DNA of 64,000 bases from Streptomyces iranensis (GCF_017874715.1 NZ_JAGGLR010000008.1:124001-188000); one strand, 5' to 3'; positions 34,296 to 43,334 are shown, counted from the first letter of the stretch. Numbers and translations: made by a program. The notes: generated from the sequence alone by a model not told the origin.

Positions 34296-36761
34296 TCAGA
34301 CGCGGGTCACGGGCCGGATGGCGTTCGCGCGGTCGATCAGCGCCCCGAGCGCATCGGGGCTGTCCGCCTGCCGGGCCACCCGGCGCAGCGTCAGCTCCAA
34401 TTCCCCGCGCAGCGCGCTTTCGTCCTCCCACTCCCCATACACCAGTGACCGGGGTTCGGTTCCCCTCCGGGGCGCTTCAGCCGCCAGATCGGCGCGCCCC
34501 TTGCGTACCCGGCGCCTTGAACGGGCGGGCCCAGCGGGCGCACCCCTGTGCTCCCCGGCGCCGGACCGCCGCTCCGCCCAGTCCAGCGTCACCTCCAGCG
34601 ACTCCGCCGTCAGCCGGTCCCGGGCCGGGCCGGACTCGCGCCCCTCGTCCAGATACAGCCGCGGCAGCCTCGTGCGCACCTCCGCCAGATCCTCGGCCGT
34701 CGGCAGGGCAGCGCCGCCTTCGGGTCGGCCCAGCCGCCCCGAGAGCACCCGCACTATGGCGATCCGCGCGGCGTCGTAGTGGCGGGAGACCTTCGGCACC
34801 CCGCCCAGGATCTCCACCGCGCCACCCCGGTCGCCCGCCGCGAGCCGGAGCCGGGCCAGCCCGAAGGCGGCGCTGCCCTGCGAGCGGTTGCGCTGCCACA
34901 CCGCCTCGTAGAACCGCTTGGCGGCCTCGTGGTCGCCCAGGTGCTCGGCGCAGTAGCCGAGCGCCAGCTTGGGGGCGTACTCCCCGGGCAGGGCGCTGTA
35001 GACCTCGTCGAACTCGCGCCGGGCATCGGCCACCGCGCCGTCCGCGAGCCGCAGCAGGGCGCGGTGCCAGGACAGCCGCCAGTCGTACGGGGCGGCGGAG
35101 CCGATCAGTTCGACGGCGATCGCCAACTCATCGGCCGCCGCCTCCCGTTCGCCCAGCTCCAGATAGGCGCGGCAGACGCGCAGCCGGATCTCGGCGGAGG
35201 GCCGGGGGAAGGCGTGCAGCTGCTCGATCAGCCGCCGGGGCCCGCTGTCGGTCGGGACGCCCAGCAGTGCCGCGCCGGGATCCGCCGCGTCCGGGAACGG
35301 CACCGGCAGCCCGAGCGGCACCCGCTCCGGCCGGGGCAGCCCGGACGCCAGCAGCGGGCGCGGCTCCCCGTCCAGCCAGCGCTCCAGGTCCGGGATCCGG
35401 CCCAGCGAGGAGTCCAGCAGCGCCGAGGTCGGGGCGAAGAGCGTGGACGGCTCCGGCTGCTCCCGGCTCAGCCGCAGCGAGTGGATCTCCCGCAGCACGC
35501 CCCACAGCTGCTCGGACATCTCCGCGGCCGACCCGAACCGCCGCTCCGGGTCGGCGGCGATGGCGCGGGCCAGCACCCGGCGGTAGGACTCGGCGCCCAG
35601 GCCCGGCGGCCGCTGGGTCTGCCGGGCGGCCTTGTCCGAGAGCTCCTCGAGCGTCCTGCCGACCCCGAAGAGGTCATGGCGCTCGGTGAGGGCGGAGGCG
35701 CCCCGGGCCAGCACCTCGGGGGCGGCGAACGCCTCGGTGATCACCGGCGGCCCGCCGTCCCGCTGGCCCAGCCGCCGCACCGCGCCGAGGTCGATCACCT
35801 TGACCCGGTCCTCGTAGTGCATCACATTGCTCGGCTTGAGATCGCAGTACAGCAGCTTCTCGCCGTGCAGATAGCCCAGCGCGCGCAGCACCAGACAGCC
35901 GTAGGCCAGGATGTGCTCGTACAGCCGCGGCCCGTCGTACGGCCTCACCGCGTCCGCGATGTGGTCCTTGATCTGGGCGAGGGTCATCCCGCCGACGAAC
36001 TCCATCACGATGTAGCCCGTCAGCGCGCCGTCGTCGCGGGGGTCGGGCTGGGTGACGTAGTTGATGATCCGGACGATGCCGGGGTGATCGAGCATGGTCA
36101 GATAGCGGCGCTCCTCGACCGCCACCCGCAGGGCCGCCTCGTCCTCGTTGTTGATCAGGCCCTTGATGGCCACGGGCTGGTCGTCCAGCTGGGTGTCCTC
36201 GGCGAGATAGACCCAGCCGAGCCCGCCGTACCCGACGCAGCCGATCACCCGGTACTGATCGCCCAGCAGATCGCCGGGGCTCAGCCGCGGGGTGAAGTCG
36301 AACGCGTGGCGGCAGCGCGGGCAGTAGCCCCGGGAGAGCGCGGGCTGTCCGGCGTAGGGCGCGCCCACGATCGCGTCGCACCCCTCCCAGCCGCAGGTCT
36401 GGCCGCGCGACGGGGGATGCGGATCGTCCATCACCAGGTCGCGCAGCGAGGGGAGTTCGACGCGGGGCAGGTCCAGCAGGCCCTCGCCGGCCGGTCGCAC
36501 CGTGAACTTCCGCGCCACATCGCGGCGGCGGGCACGGGCCGTGGTCGCCGTCGACTCGGACACCAGAGGGGCGGCGGGCCCGGCGGGCGGGGAAGCGGGA
36601 GAAGGGGCGGCGGGCCCAGCGGGCGGGGGAGCGGGAGAAAGGGCGGCGGGCAGGGGCCTGCGGCCGCACTCCGAGCAGAACCCCCGGGCGTTGATCCGGC
36701 CCAGGCCCTCGCCGCGGCAGTCCGGGCGGTCGCAGACCGTCCCATCCGTCGGGTCCGTCAT
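34296..36761 (-). CDS. pknG: PknG-type Ser/Thr protein kinase with zinc-binding N-terminus and TPR C-terminus
   Basis: An 821-residue soluble kinase. Cys10, Cys15, Cys29 and Cys32 form one zinc-ribbon-like site, and Cys123/128 with Cys147/150 a second, rubredoxin-like one directly before the kinase domain as in PknG. Kinase landmarks are the loop CVGYGGLGWVYLAED (175-189), Lys200, the catalytic YCDLKPSN (Asp307, no Arg before Asp) and IDLGAV (Asp324), where DLG replaces DFG; these are PknG hallmarks. Residues about 480-720 are TPR-like helices. Mycobacterial PknG controls 2-oxoglutarate metabolism in response to amino acids. Starts at ATG 36761, overlapping the protease-like gene by 4 bp. Confidence 0.9.
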   Translation of the reverse strand: MTDPTDGTVCDRPDCRGEGLGRINARGFCSECGRRPLPAALSPAPPPAGPAAPSPASPPAGPAAPLVSESTATTARARRRDVARKFTVRPAGEGLLDLPRVELPSLRDLVMDDPHPPSRGQTCGWEGCDAIVGAPYAGQPALSRGYCPRCRHAFDFTPRLSPGDLLGDQYRVIGCVGYGGLGWVYLAEDTQLDDQPVAIKGLINNEDEAALRVAVEERRYLTMLDHPGIVRIINYVTQPDPRDDGALTGYIVMEFVGGMTLAQIKDHIADAVRPYDGPRLYEHILAYGCLVLRALGYLHGEKLLYCDLKPSNVMHYEDRVKVIDLGAVRRLGQRDGGPPVITEAFAAPEVLARGASALTERHDLFGVGRTLEELSDKAARQTQRPPGLGAESYRRVLARAIAADPERRFGSAAEMSEQLWGVLREIHSLRLSREQPEPSTLFAPTSALLDSSLGRIPDLERWLDGEPRPLLASGLPRPERVPLGLPVPFPDAADPGAALLGVPTDSGPRRLIEQLHAFPRPSAEIRLRVCRAYLELGEREAAADELAIAVELIGSAAPYDWRLSWHRALLRLADGAVADARREFDEVYSALPGEYAPKLALGYCAEHLGDHEAAKRFYEAVWQRNRSQGSAAFGLARLRLAAGDRGGAVEILGGVPKVSRHYDAARIAIVRVLSGRLGRPEGGAALPTAEDLAEVRTRLPRLYLDEGRESGPARDRLTAESLEVTLDWAERRSGAGEHRGAPAGPARSRRRVRKGRADLAAEAPRRGTEPRSLVYGEWEDESALRGELELTLRRVARQADSPDALGALIDRANAIRPVTRV

Positions 36762-38473
36762 GGCGCCTCCCCCTCCGGCGGTGTGTGCACGGCGGCCACG
36801 AACCGGTCGACGGCGCGGCGGGCCTCCGGCAGATCGCAGGGCACCTCGGCCAGCAGCCGCACCGCGGCGCGGTGCAGCGGAATCAGCTCGGCCCGCTCGG
36901 ATTCGGCCTTGGTCCCGAGCATCGCCGTGTACGACACCAGCTGCCACTTCAGCTCCTGGACCGCCGGCTGCTGGGCGTCGATCACCCGCAGCGTCTCCTC
37001 GGCCCGCTCGGCGACCGCCCGCACCGAGAGCTCGAACGCGGCCAGTTTGGCGACGATGCGGTGGGAGCGCAGCTCGGGGTCGGAGCGCAGCCGGGTCAGA
37101 TTGATCCGCAGGGCCGTGGCGTCCTCGGCGTCCGATAAGGACGAGCGGCGCGCCCCGCGCTCGGCCGTCTCGTGCTCGCGGTCGGTGGCGAGCGCCACCC
37201 GCCCGGCGAGCTCGTCCAGCCAGGCGTCGATCCGGGCCGCCTCGGGACGGAACAGCCGCTCGGCCAGCCGCAGTCCGCTCGAGTGGGGGTCGCGGAAGAC
37301 CAGCAGCAGCCGGCTGCCCCGGTCGGCGAGCAGCTTCATGAAGCCGACCAGCGCCTCGGGGTCGCGGGCGCGGTCCACGCCGACGGCCACGATGGTGAGC
37401 GGCACGGCGTTGGCACGGACCCGGCTGAGCGGGGAGGTGTCGCCGGGCGAGCGCAGATCCATCCGGTCCGCGACCCGCAGCGCGACCTCGGTGTCGGTGC
37501 GCTTGGTGACGTCGATGGCCAGGTCCACACTGCCCAGCGGCGGTACGGTGCCGTGCGGCGCGGCCGAGACCGCCTCGTCGGGGCCGCCGCCCGACAGCTC
37601 GCGGTCGGCGAGCGTGATGGCGCGGCTGAGCGCCTCGTACCGCGCGTGGTCGTCGTCCTCGATGACCACGGTCTCCACGTCCGTGATGCCCGCGCGCCCG
37701 GTCAGGGGCTCCCGGCGCAGCCATACGGCGAGCCGCTGGGCGAAGCCGATGTCCTGCACGCCGGTGGTCAGCGGGGAGACCAGCGGCCGGTCCACCCCGG
37801 GGTCCCCGCGCACCCAGCGGTGGACCACCGGCAGATGGCGCACGATCGTCTCGACCGGGATCATGTAGGAGACGCTGAGGCGCTCGGCGGAGGGCACGCC
37901 GACGGGGTCGTCGTACCGGCTGACGACCATGCCTATGACATGCCGCGTCGCCTCGTCCTCCACCCCGGCGCCGCTGAAGCCCTTACGGACCACATCCCTG
38001 GGCGACTTGGGGTCGAGACCCACCCATTCCGCCCGGGGGCCGACCCGCCCGGCGGTCTTCGCGCGCAGATAGTGGCCGTTGTCGAGCCCCTTGGGGAAGC
38101 CGCCCATCCACACCGGCCGGCCGAGCACCGGCGGCAGCCGGTAGAGCGGCGCGGCGTGCTCGGCGGGCTGCGGCCGGCCCAGCCGCAGCAGCGCCACATC
38201 GCCGCAGCCGTCGGAGCGCTGGGGCACCCAGCAGCCGTCGGCGACGCGCGCGGGGACGGGCTGCGCCTCATCCACCTCGACCAGCTCGACCAGCACCTCG
38301 GTGGCGGGCACCGGGAGCCCGTCGTCGGGGATCACATGGGCGCACGTCAGCACCGTCTCGCTGCCCAGGAGGATTCCGGCGCCCAGGACGTCACCGGCCG
38401 AACTACGGATCCTCACCCGCCATGTGCCCCCGTTGGAGGTCGCATCGGCGGTAATGCCCATTTCCGCCCCCAT
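36758..38473 (-). CDS. Trypsin-like serine protease domain protein, first gene of the PknG operon
   Basis: A 571-residue protein without signal peptide. Residues 18-200 form a trypsin-like (S1) domain with the triad His46 (LTCAHVI), Asp92 (GDVALLRL) and Ser167 (KGFSGAGV), all present. The 370 residues after it are mostly helical, with AEERAEETLR-like patterns, and match nothing I know. Intracellular trypsin-like proteins of this type appear in bacterial signalling and conflict gene sets together with vWA and kinase proteins. The ATG at 38473 is preceded 8 bases upstream by tatgct, consistent with a leaderless transcript; ATG 38461, four codons in, is the alternative. A promoter for the whole operon is inferred here. 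Confidence 0.8.
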   Translation of the reverse strand: MGAEMGITADATSNGGTWRVRIRSSAGDVLGAGILLGSETVLTCAHVIPDDGLPVPATEVLVELVEVDEAQPVPARVADGCWVPQRSDGCGDVALLRLGRPQPAEHAAPLYRLPPVLGRPVWMGGFPKGLDNGHYLRAKTAGRVGPRAEWVGLDPKSPRDVVRKGFSGAGVEDEATRHVIGMVVSRYDDPVGVPSAERLSVSYMIPVETIVRHLPVVHRWVRGDPGVDRPLVSPLTTGVQDIGFAQRLAVWLRREPLTGRAGITDVETVVIEDDDHARYEALSRAITLADRELSGGGPDEAVSAAPHGTVPPLGSVDLAIDVTKRTDTEVALRVADRMDLRSPGDTSPLSRVRANAVPLTIVAVGVDRARDPEALVGFMKLLADRGSRLLLVFRDPHSSGLRLAERLFRPEAARIDAWLDELAGRVALATDREHETAERGARRSSLSDAEDATALRINLTRLRSDPELRSHRIVAKLAAFELSVRAVAERAEETLRVIDAQQPAVQELKWQLVSYTAMLGTKAESERAELIPLHRAAVRLLAEVPCDLPEARRAVDRFVAAVHTPPEGEAP

Positions 38474-38908
38474 GTGGCAAGAGCATACGCCCGGGACGTA
38501 CGGAAGTGACCCGTCCGTCGGATGGGTCACGGGAACTGGTGAGGGGCGGGGCGCGGGGCCGGAGAGGGGCGTGCCGGGGCCGTACGGGGCGGGATGGCAG
38601 GCCCGGCGCGTACGGTGTGCGGCGCCGCCGGTCGCGCACGCCCGGCCATTCGGGTGACGTGGCGTCACCTCTTCTTGTGGCGGGCTACGTCGGATGGATT
38701 ACTGAAAGTGTGCGGTGGAACCTCCCGTCGATTCTTTCGGCGCTGGGGGCGCCGCGTCCTCGCCGGAGCCGGGCGCCAGGCGTGCCGCGAGGAGGACCGG
38801 GCGGGTGCCCCAAAGCCCGCGGTCGCGCACCGGACTCCCGTGAGCGCGAGCGGGTCCAGCCCGCCCGGTCCCGTCCACGCCCCGCCCTCACTCAGGAGGA
38901 AACGCGCC
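38474..38908. other. Divergent intergenic region between the PknG operon and the IPT genes
   Basis: No gene is convincing in these 435 bp, although one frame stays open into the IPT gene. It holds the leaderless promoter of the operon on the left, a palindrome at 38653-38669 and the aggagga of the IPT gene at 38894-38900. Confidence 0.55.
38653..38669. promoter_or_regulatory. Perfect palindrome ggtgacg-tgg-cgtcacc
   Basis: Seven-bp arms around a 3-bp spacer. Its core TGACG-N3-CGTCA equals that of the operators at 3303-3319 and 22149-22163, but the outer base pair differs. About 240 bp upstream of the IPT start. Confidence 0.5.
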
Positions 38909-39661
38909 ATGCCCATCTCGCCCAACCAAGGGTCCACCGCAGGCGGTACGACCGTGACCATCACCGGTACCAACCTCGGTGGTGCCACGGCCGTGCGCTT
39001 CGGCAGCAAACTGGCCACCATCACCGCCAACACCGCCACCTCCGTGACGGTCACCTCGCCGTCCGGCAACGGGGTGGTGCCGGTGACCGTGACCACGCCC
39101 GGCGGCACCAGCAATCCGCTGAACTTCTTCTACATCGGCCCGCCCTTCAAGTCGTCGCTGAGCGTGACCTCCGGGCCGCTCGCCGGTGGGAATACGGTCA
39201 CCATCACCGGCACCGGGCTGTCGACCGCCAGCGCCGTGGCCTTCGGCGCCAACTCCGCGACACCGACCGTCGTCTCCGACAGCCAGATCACCGTGGCCGT
39301 ACCAGCCGGCGCCGCGGCCGGTCCGGTAGGGGTGACCGTCACCACGGCGGGCGGCAGCAACAACGGCTTCTCCTACACCTATGTGGCCACCCCGACGGTC
39401 ACCGGCTTCACGCCCACCTCGGGCCCGCCCTCCGGCGGCACGGCGGTGACCATCACCGGCACCAACCTGTCCACCACTCAGTCGGTGACCTTCGGTGGCA
39501 TCGCGGCGTCCTTCATCGTCATCAGCGACACCAGCGTGTCCGCGGTCTCGCCGCCCACCGCGGACGGGCAGCCCGGCCCCGCCGACATCACGGTCACCAC
39601 CGTGGCCGGCAGCGCCACCGCCCCGACCCAGTTCCAGTACGTGGCCGGTCCGGGCATCTGA
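38909..39661 (+). CDS. IPT/TIG-repeat protein without signal peptide (three repeats)
   Basis: A 250-residue protein built of three Ig-like IPT/TIG domains. Each starts with a P-x-x-G-x-x-x-GGT-x-VTITG motif (residues 4-20, about 87-103 and 165-181) and ends VTVTTPGGTSN or the like. There is no signal peptide, membrane helix or sorting signal, so export would need an unusual route, or it acts in the cell. ATG at 38909 with aggagga at 38894-38900, a strong site. Followed 37 bp later by a longer paralogue in the same orientation; the two form an operon. Confidence 0.85.
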   Translation: MPISPNQGSTAGGTTVTITGTNLGGATAVRFGSKLATITANTATSVTVTSPSGNGVVPVTVTTPGGTSNPLNFFYIGPPFKSSLSVTSGPLAGGNTVTITGTGLSTASAVAFGANSATPTVVSDSQITVAVPAGAAAGPVGVTVTTAGGSNNGFSYTYVATPTVTGFTPTSGPPSGGTAVTITGTNLSTTQSVTFGGIAASFIVISDTSVSAVSPPTADGQPGPADITVTTVAGSATAPTQFQYVAGPGI

Positions 39662-39698
39662 TCACCCCGTGGGACGACCCGCCAGAAGGAGATCCACC

Positions 39699-41261
39699 TT
39701 GAGTACCCCTCAAGCCACAGGTACAGGCACCGGTCCCTCGACGGCCATGGCGTCCCCTCCTGTGATCAGTTCCGTGAGCCCCGCCGCCGGTTCGCCCGGC
39801 GGCGGGACCCCGGTCACCCTGACCGGGAGCAACTTCACCCAGGCCACGGCGGTCCGCTTCGGCCCGAACTTCGCCCTGTCGTACACCGTGGTGTCGGCGA
39901 ACCAGATCACGGCGGTGGCACCGCCCGGCAGCGGCACCGTGCAGATCACGGTGACGACACCGGCCGGGACGAGCAACGGGGTGGTGTTCGGCTATGCCGC
40001 CGCCCCCGCCCTCACCGGCCTCTCGCCCGCCACGGGTCCCGCCTCCGGCGGTACGACCGTCACCCTGACCGGCAACAATCTGCTCGGTGCGACGGCGGTC
40101 AGGTTCGGGGCCGTCAACGCCTCGTCGTTCACGGTGGTGTCCGCGACGCAGATCACGGCGGTGGCGCCGCCGGGCAGCGGCACGGTGCAGGTCACCGTGA
40201 CGACGCCGGGTGGGACGAGCAATGGGGTGTCGTACACCTATGTGGCGGTGGCGGCGCCGGTGTTGACGTCCGTCTCGCCGGGCCAGGGGCCGACGGGTGG
40301 CGGCAATACCGTCACGCTGATGGGCAGCGGCTTCACGGGGGCGACGGCGGTGCGTTTCGGTTCGACGCCCGCTTCGTCGTTCATGGTGGTGTCGGCCACG
40401 CAGATCACGGCGGTGGCGCCGTCGGGTAGCGGCATGGTGCAGGTCACGGTGACTGGGCCGGGTGGGACGAGTAATGGGCTGTCGTACACCTATGTGGCGG
40501 TGGCGGCGCCGGTGTTGACGTCCGTCTCGCCGGGCCAGGGGCCGGTCGGTGGCGGGAATACGGTGACACTCACCGGTAGCGGCCTTACGGGCGTCACGGC
40601 GGTCACTTTCGGCTCGACGCCCGCCTTGTCGTTCATGGTGATGTCGGCGACGCAGATCACGGCGGTCGCCCCGCCGGGGGCCGCCGGGCCGGTGCAGATC
40701 ACCGTGACCGGGCCGGGCGGCATCAGCAACGGGGTCACGTACTTCTACGTCGGCGTCCCCACCCTCACCGGCGCCTCACCCGCCCAGGGGCCCACCTCCG
40801 GCGGTACGACGGTCACTTTGACCGGCACCAACCTCCTCGGTGCGACGGCGGTCAGGTTCGGGGCCGTCAACGCGACCTCCTTCACGGTGGTGTCGGCCAC
40901 GCAGATCACGGCCGTGGCGCCGCCGGGCAGCGGCACCGTGCAGATCACGGCGGTGACGCCGGGCGGCACCAGCGACGGCGTCCCGTACACGTATGTGCCC
41001 ACCCCCGTCCTCACCGGCCTGTCGCCGACCCAGGGGCCGCTCGACGCCGGGACCACGGTCACGCTCTTCGGCAGCGGTCTCACCACCACCAGCTCGGTGC
41101 TCTTCGGCTCCACGCCCGCCTCGTTCACCGTCGTCTCCGACACCTGGGTCACCGCCATCGCCCCGTCCGGACCCGCCGGGGCGGTGAACGTACAGGTCAC
41201 CACCCCCGGCGGCAGTAGCAACAGCGTCGTCTACACCCGGGTGGGGCCGCCCGGGATCTAG
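39699..41261 (+). CDS. IPT/TIG-repeat protein, six repeats, TTG start
   Basis: A 520-residue paralogue of the previous gene with six IPT/TIG domains after a Thr/Gly/Pro-rich start (STPQATGTGTGPST). Domains are about 84 residues each, and two neighbours (near 40230 and 40482) are almost identical in DNA sequence. No signal peptide is visible. The TTG at 39699 is the start: aaggag lies at 39686-39691 and no ATG or GTG in frame fits as well. The last four bases overlap the convergent otr(A)-like gene. Repeated Ig-like folds suggest adhesion or structural use, by family precedent; secretion remains unexplained. Confidence 0.85.
   Translation: MSTPQATGTGTGPSTAMASPPVISSVSPAAGSPGGGTPVTLTGSNFTQATAVRFGPNFALSYTVVSANQITAVAPPGSGTVQITVTTPAGTSNGVVFGYAAAPALTGLSPATGPASGGTTVTLTGNNLLGATAVRFGAVNASSFTVVSATQITAVAPPGSGTVQVTVTTPGGTSNGVSYTYVAVAAPVLTSVSPGQGPTGGGNTVTLMGSGFTGATAVRFGSTPASSFMVVSATQITAVAPSGSGMVQVTVTGPGGTSNGLSYTYVAVAAPVLTSVSPGQGPVGGGNTVTLTGSGLTGVTAVTFGSTPALSFMVMSATQITAVAPPGAAGPVQITVTGPGGISNGVTYFYVGVPTLTGASPAQGPTSGGTTVTLTGTNLLGATAVRFGAVNATSFTVVSATQITAVAPPGSGTVQITAVTPGGTSDGVPYTYVPTPVLTGLSPTQGPLDAGTTVTLFGSGLTTTSSVLFGSTPASFTVVSDTWVTAIAPSGPAGAVNVQVTTPGGSSNSVVYTRVGPPGI
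40230..40740 (+). repeat. 252-bp tandem domain duplication inside the long IPT gene
   Basis: The segment cgtacacctatgtggcggtg occurs at 40231 and again at 40483, and about 250 bp after each match closely, including ttgacgtccgtctcgccggg. Other domains in the gene are more diverged, so this duplication is the most recent. Confidence 0.85.
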
Positions 41262-43267
41262 GAGCCGAGGCCGGGGGCCGCCGCCCCGGCGCGCAGCGGC
41301 CGGTCGGCGCACGGCCGGGACCACCACACCCCCTCGCCGTGCGTCAGCCGGGGCAGGACCCGTTCGAAACCGTGCACCCGCCGGGCCGGGATCTCGCCAC
41401 GCAGCAGCCACCCCGTGGCGCCGTCCGCGCTCTCGCCGATGTCCGCCTCGGCGGCGGTGAGGTGGGCGGTGACCGCGGCGAGCGTCTCGGCCGGAAGTTC
41501 CAGCTCGAAGGCGTGGTACGGCTCGTAGATCCGCCACCCCGCCCGCTCCACGGCCTCCCCGAGCACCACCGGGGTGATCTCGCGGAAGTCGGCCGTGGTG
41601 CTCAGCGGACCGATGAACCCGGAGCGGACGAGGACGACCCGGCAGTCCGTCACCGAGCGCCCCCGGGGGCCGTGGAAGAGCGTCTCGTACACGGTCTCCT
41701 CGATCGCGTTGTGGAACGCCCGGGGCAGCGCGCCCAGTTCGGTCTCGTAGCCGAAGACCACCCCGGCGCCGCGCTCGGTGGGCTCAACGCGCAGACCGAC
41801 GGTCGCCCAGGGCCCGGTGTGGCCGACCCGGGCGATCTCGCGGGCGGCCTCGCCGACCCCCGCGGGGCGCTCGACCAGCACCGGACGGCTCGGTTCGAAG
41901 TCCGCCTCGATGCCGTAGTCCTGGACCAGCGTGGCCGCGATGATCTCCTTCTGCACCTCCCCGTACAGCAGCACCGAGGTGGCCCCGCCCGGCATCGCCC
42001 GCGCGTGGATCAGCGGATCCTGGTCGGCCAGGTCCAGCAGCGCGGTGTGCAGCCGGGACGCGGCGGCGGCCCCCTGCTCGCGGGCGCGGACGAGGGTCTG
42101 GAGGCTGGGCGCGGCGAAGTGCCGCCGGTCCGACGGGGTGTCGTGGAGGGGCCCGAGCCGGTCGCCGACCCGGACCCCGGGCAGGCCCTTGATCCTCGCG
42201 ATGTTCCCGGCGGTCAGCGGCCCGCGCGCGGCCCCCGCGTCTCCGATGACCTCCAGCGCGGTGATCTGTCCGGTGTGCTCGGTCAGGGCGCCGCCGGGCT
42301 CGCGGCGGTGCAGGGTTACCCGCTGCCGCAGCGTCAACTCGCCGGAGAACAGCCGCAGATAGGCCGTACGGGCGCCACGGGCGCCACGGCCCCCGCCCCT
42401 GCCGCCTGTGCCGCCGCCTCCGCCGCCTCCCGCTCCGCCTGTGCCGCCTCCGCCGCGCTCGACGGCGAAGACCGTGCCGCGCGACTCCGCGCCGCCCGGC
42501 GCGGGCGGCACCAGCCGGGCCACCCCCTCGACCAGCGCCCCGACGCCCTCGCCGCTGAGCGCCGAGCCGAAGAAGACCGGATGCGTCAGCCCCTCCGCGG
42601 TACGGGCCGCGAGCGCCGCCCCCACCTCCTCGGCCGAGGGGAGCGGACCGTCCACGACCCGCGCGAGCATCGCGTCATCGGTCTCGGCCAGCACCTCGGC
42701 CGCCTCCGCGCGCACCGCCGGATCGTCCAGGGAGCGCGGCCGGACGCGGGCGTTCCGCGTGCCCAGGTCCCGTACCGACGTCAGCGGGACGAGATGCGGG
42801 GCCAGGGCGCGCCGGATGTCGGCGAGCAGCCCCTCGTCGCGGGCGCCCGCACGGTCGACCTTGTTGATGAAGAGCAGCACCGGGAGCCGCAGCCGCCGCA
42901 GGGTCTTCATCAGCACCCGGGTCTGCGCCTGGACGCCCTCGACGGCGGACAGCACGAGCACCGCGCCGTCGAGTACCCCGAGGGCGCGCTCGACCTCGGC
43001 GATGAAGTCGGAGTGGCCGGGGGTGTCGATCAGGTTGATCTGGGTGTCCCCGGAGGTGAGGGACGCGACCGCGGTCCGCACGGTGATACCGCGCTGCCGC
43101 TCGATCTCGCCGGTGTCGGTCTGGGTGTCCCCGGCGTCGACGCTGCCGAGCCGGTCGATCACCCCGGCGTCGTAGAGCAGCCGCTCGGTCAGGCTGGTCT
43201 TACCGGCGTCGACATGGGCGAGCACACCGATGTTGAGGGTCGGTGAGACCCGTGGAGAGCTGGGCAT
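41258..43267 (-). CDS. otrA: Tetracycline-resistance-type ribosomal protection GTPase, Otr(A)-like
   Basis: A 669-residue EF-G-like GTPase. G1 is AHVDAGKTS near residues 17-25, followed by the conserved GSVDAGDTQTDTGEIERQRGIT switch I, DTPGHSDFIAEVERAL (G3), NKVDRAG (G4) and GSALSGEGV. The domain order continues as in TetM/Otr(A), which displace tetracycline from the ribosome; similarity to the Streptomyces Otr(A) text is strong. A Gly/Arg-rich insertion (RGGGGTGGAGGGGG..., about residues 275-305) interrupts domain II. Start ATG at 43267 is the first in a good context; a weak ribosome site precedes it. Many non-producing streptomycetes carry such genes, so resistance in vivo is not assured. 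Confidence 0.88.
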   Translation of the reverse strand: MPSSPRVSPTLNIGVLAHVDAGKTSLTERLLYDAGVIDRLGSVDAGDTQTDTGEIERQRGITVRTAVASLTSGDTQINLIDTPGHSDFIAEVERALGVLDGAVLVLSAVEGVQAQTRVLMKTLRRLRLPVLLFINKVDRAGARDEGLLADIRRALAPHLVPLTSVRDLGTRNARVRPRSLDDPAVRAEAAEVLAETDDAMLARVVDGPLPSAEEVGAALAARTAEGLTHPVFFGSALSGEGVGALVEGVARLVPPAPGGAESRGTVFAVERGGGGTGGAGGGGGGGTGGRGGGRGARGARTAYLRLFSGELTLRQRVTLHRREPGGALTEHTGQITALEVIGDAGAARGPLTAGNIARIKGLPGVRVGDRLGPLHDTPSDRRHFAAPSLQTLVRAREQGAAAASRLHTALLDLADQDPLIHARAMPGGATSVLLYGEVQKEIIAATLVQDYGIEADFEPSRPVLVERPAGVGEAAREIARVGHTGPWATVGLRVEPTERGAGVVFGYETELGALPRAFHNAIEETVYETLFHGPRGRSVTDCRVVLVRSGFIGPLSTTADFREITPVVLGEAVERAGWRIYEPYHAFELELPAETLAAVTAHLTAAEADIGESADGATGWLLRGEIPARRVHGFERVLPRLTHGEGVWWSRPCADRPLRAGAAAPGLGS

Positions 43268-43334
43268 GGATGCTGAGGTCCTCGAAAACGGTCGTCCGGT
43301 GGGGGCGCTGAGTCGTTCCGAGGAATCGGCGCAT
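43200..43334 (-). CDS. Possible 44-residue leader peptide overlapping the otr(A)-like start
   Basis: An ATG at 43334 with aggagc about 5 bases upstream opens MRRFLGTTQRPHRTT and runs past the GTPase start in another frame, ending at 43200. Position and strong initiation signal suggest translational coupling or attenuation of the resistance gene, as leader peptides do for TetM-type genes; the peptide itself has no known match. Confidence 0.35.
   Translation of the reverse strand: MRRFLGTTQRPHRTTVFEDLSIHAQLSTGLTDPQHRCARPCRRR

Noticed and set aside
38594..38908. N-terminal extension of the first IPT protein
   Set aside because: The frame is open but Arg/Pro-rich without signal peptide, while aggagga directly precedes the ATG at 38909.
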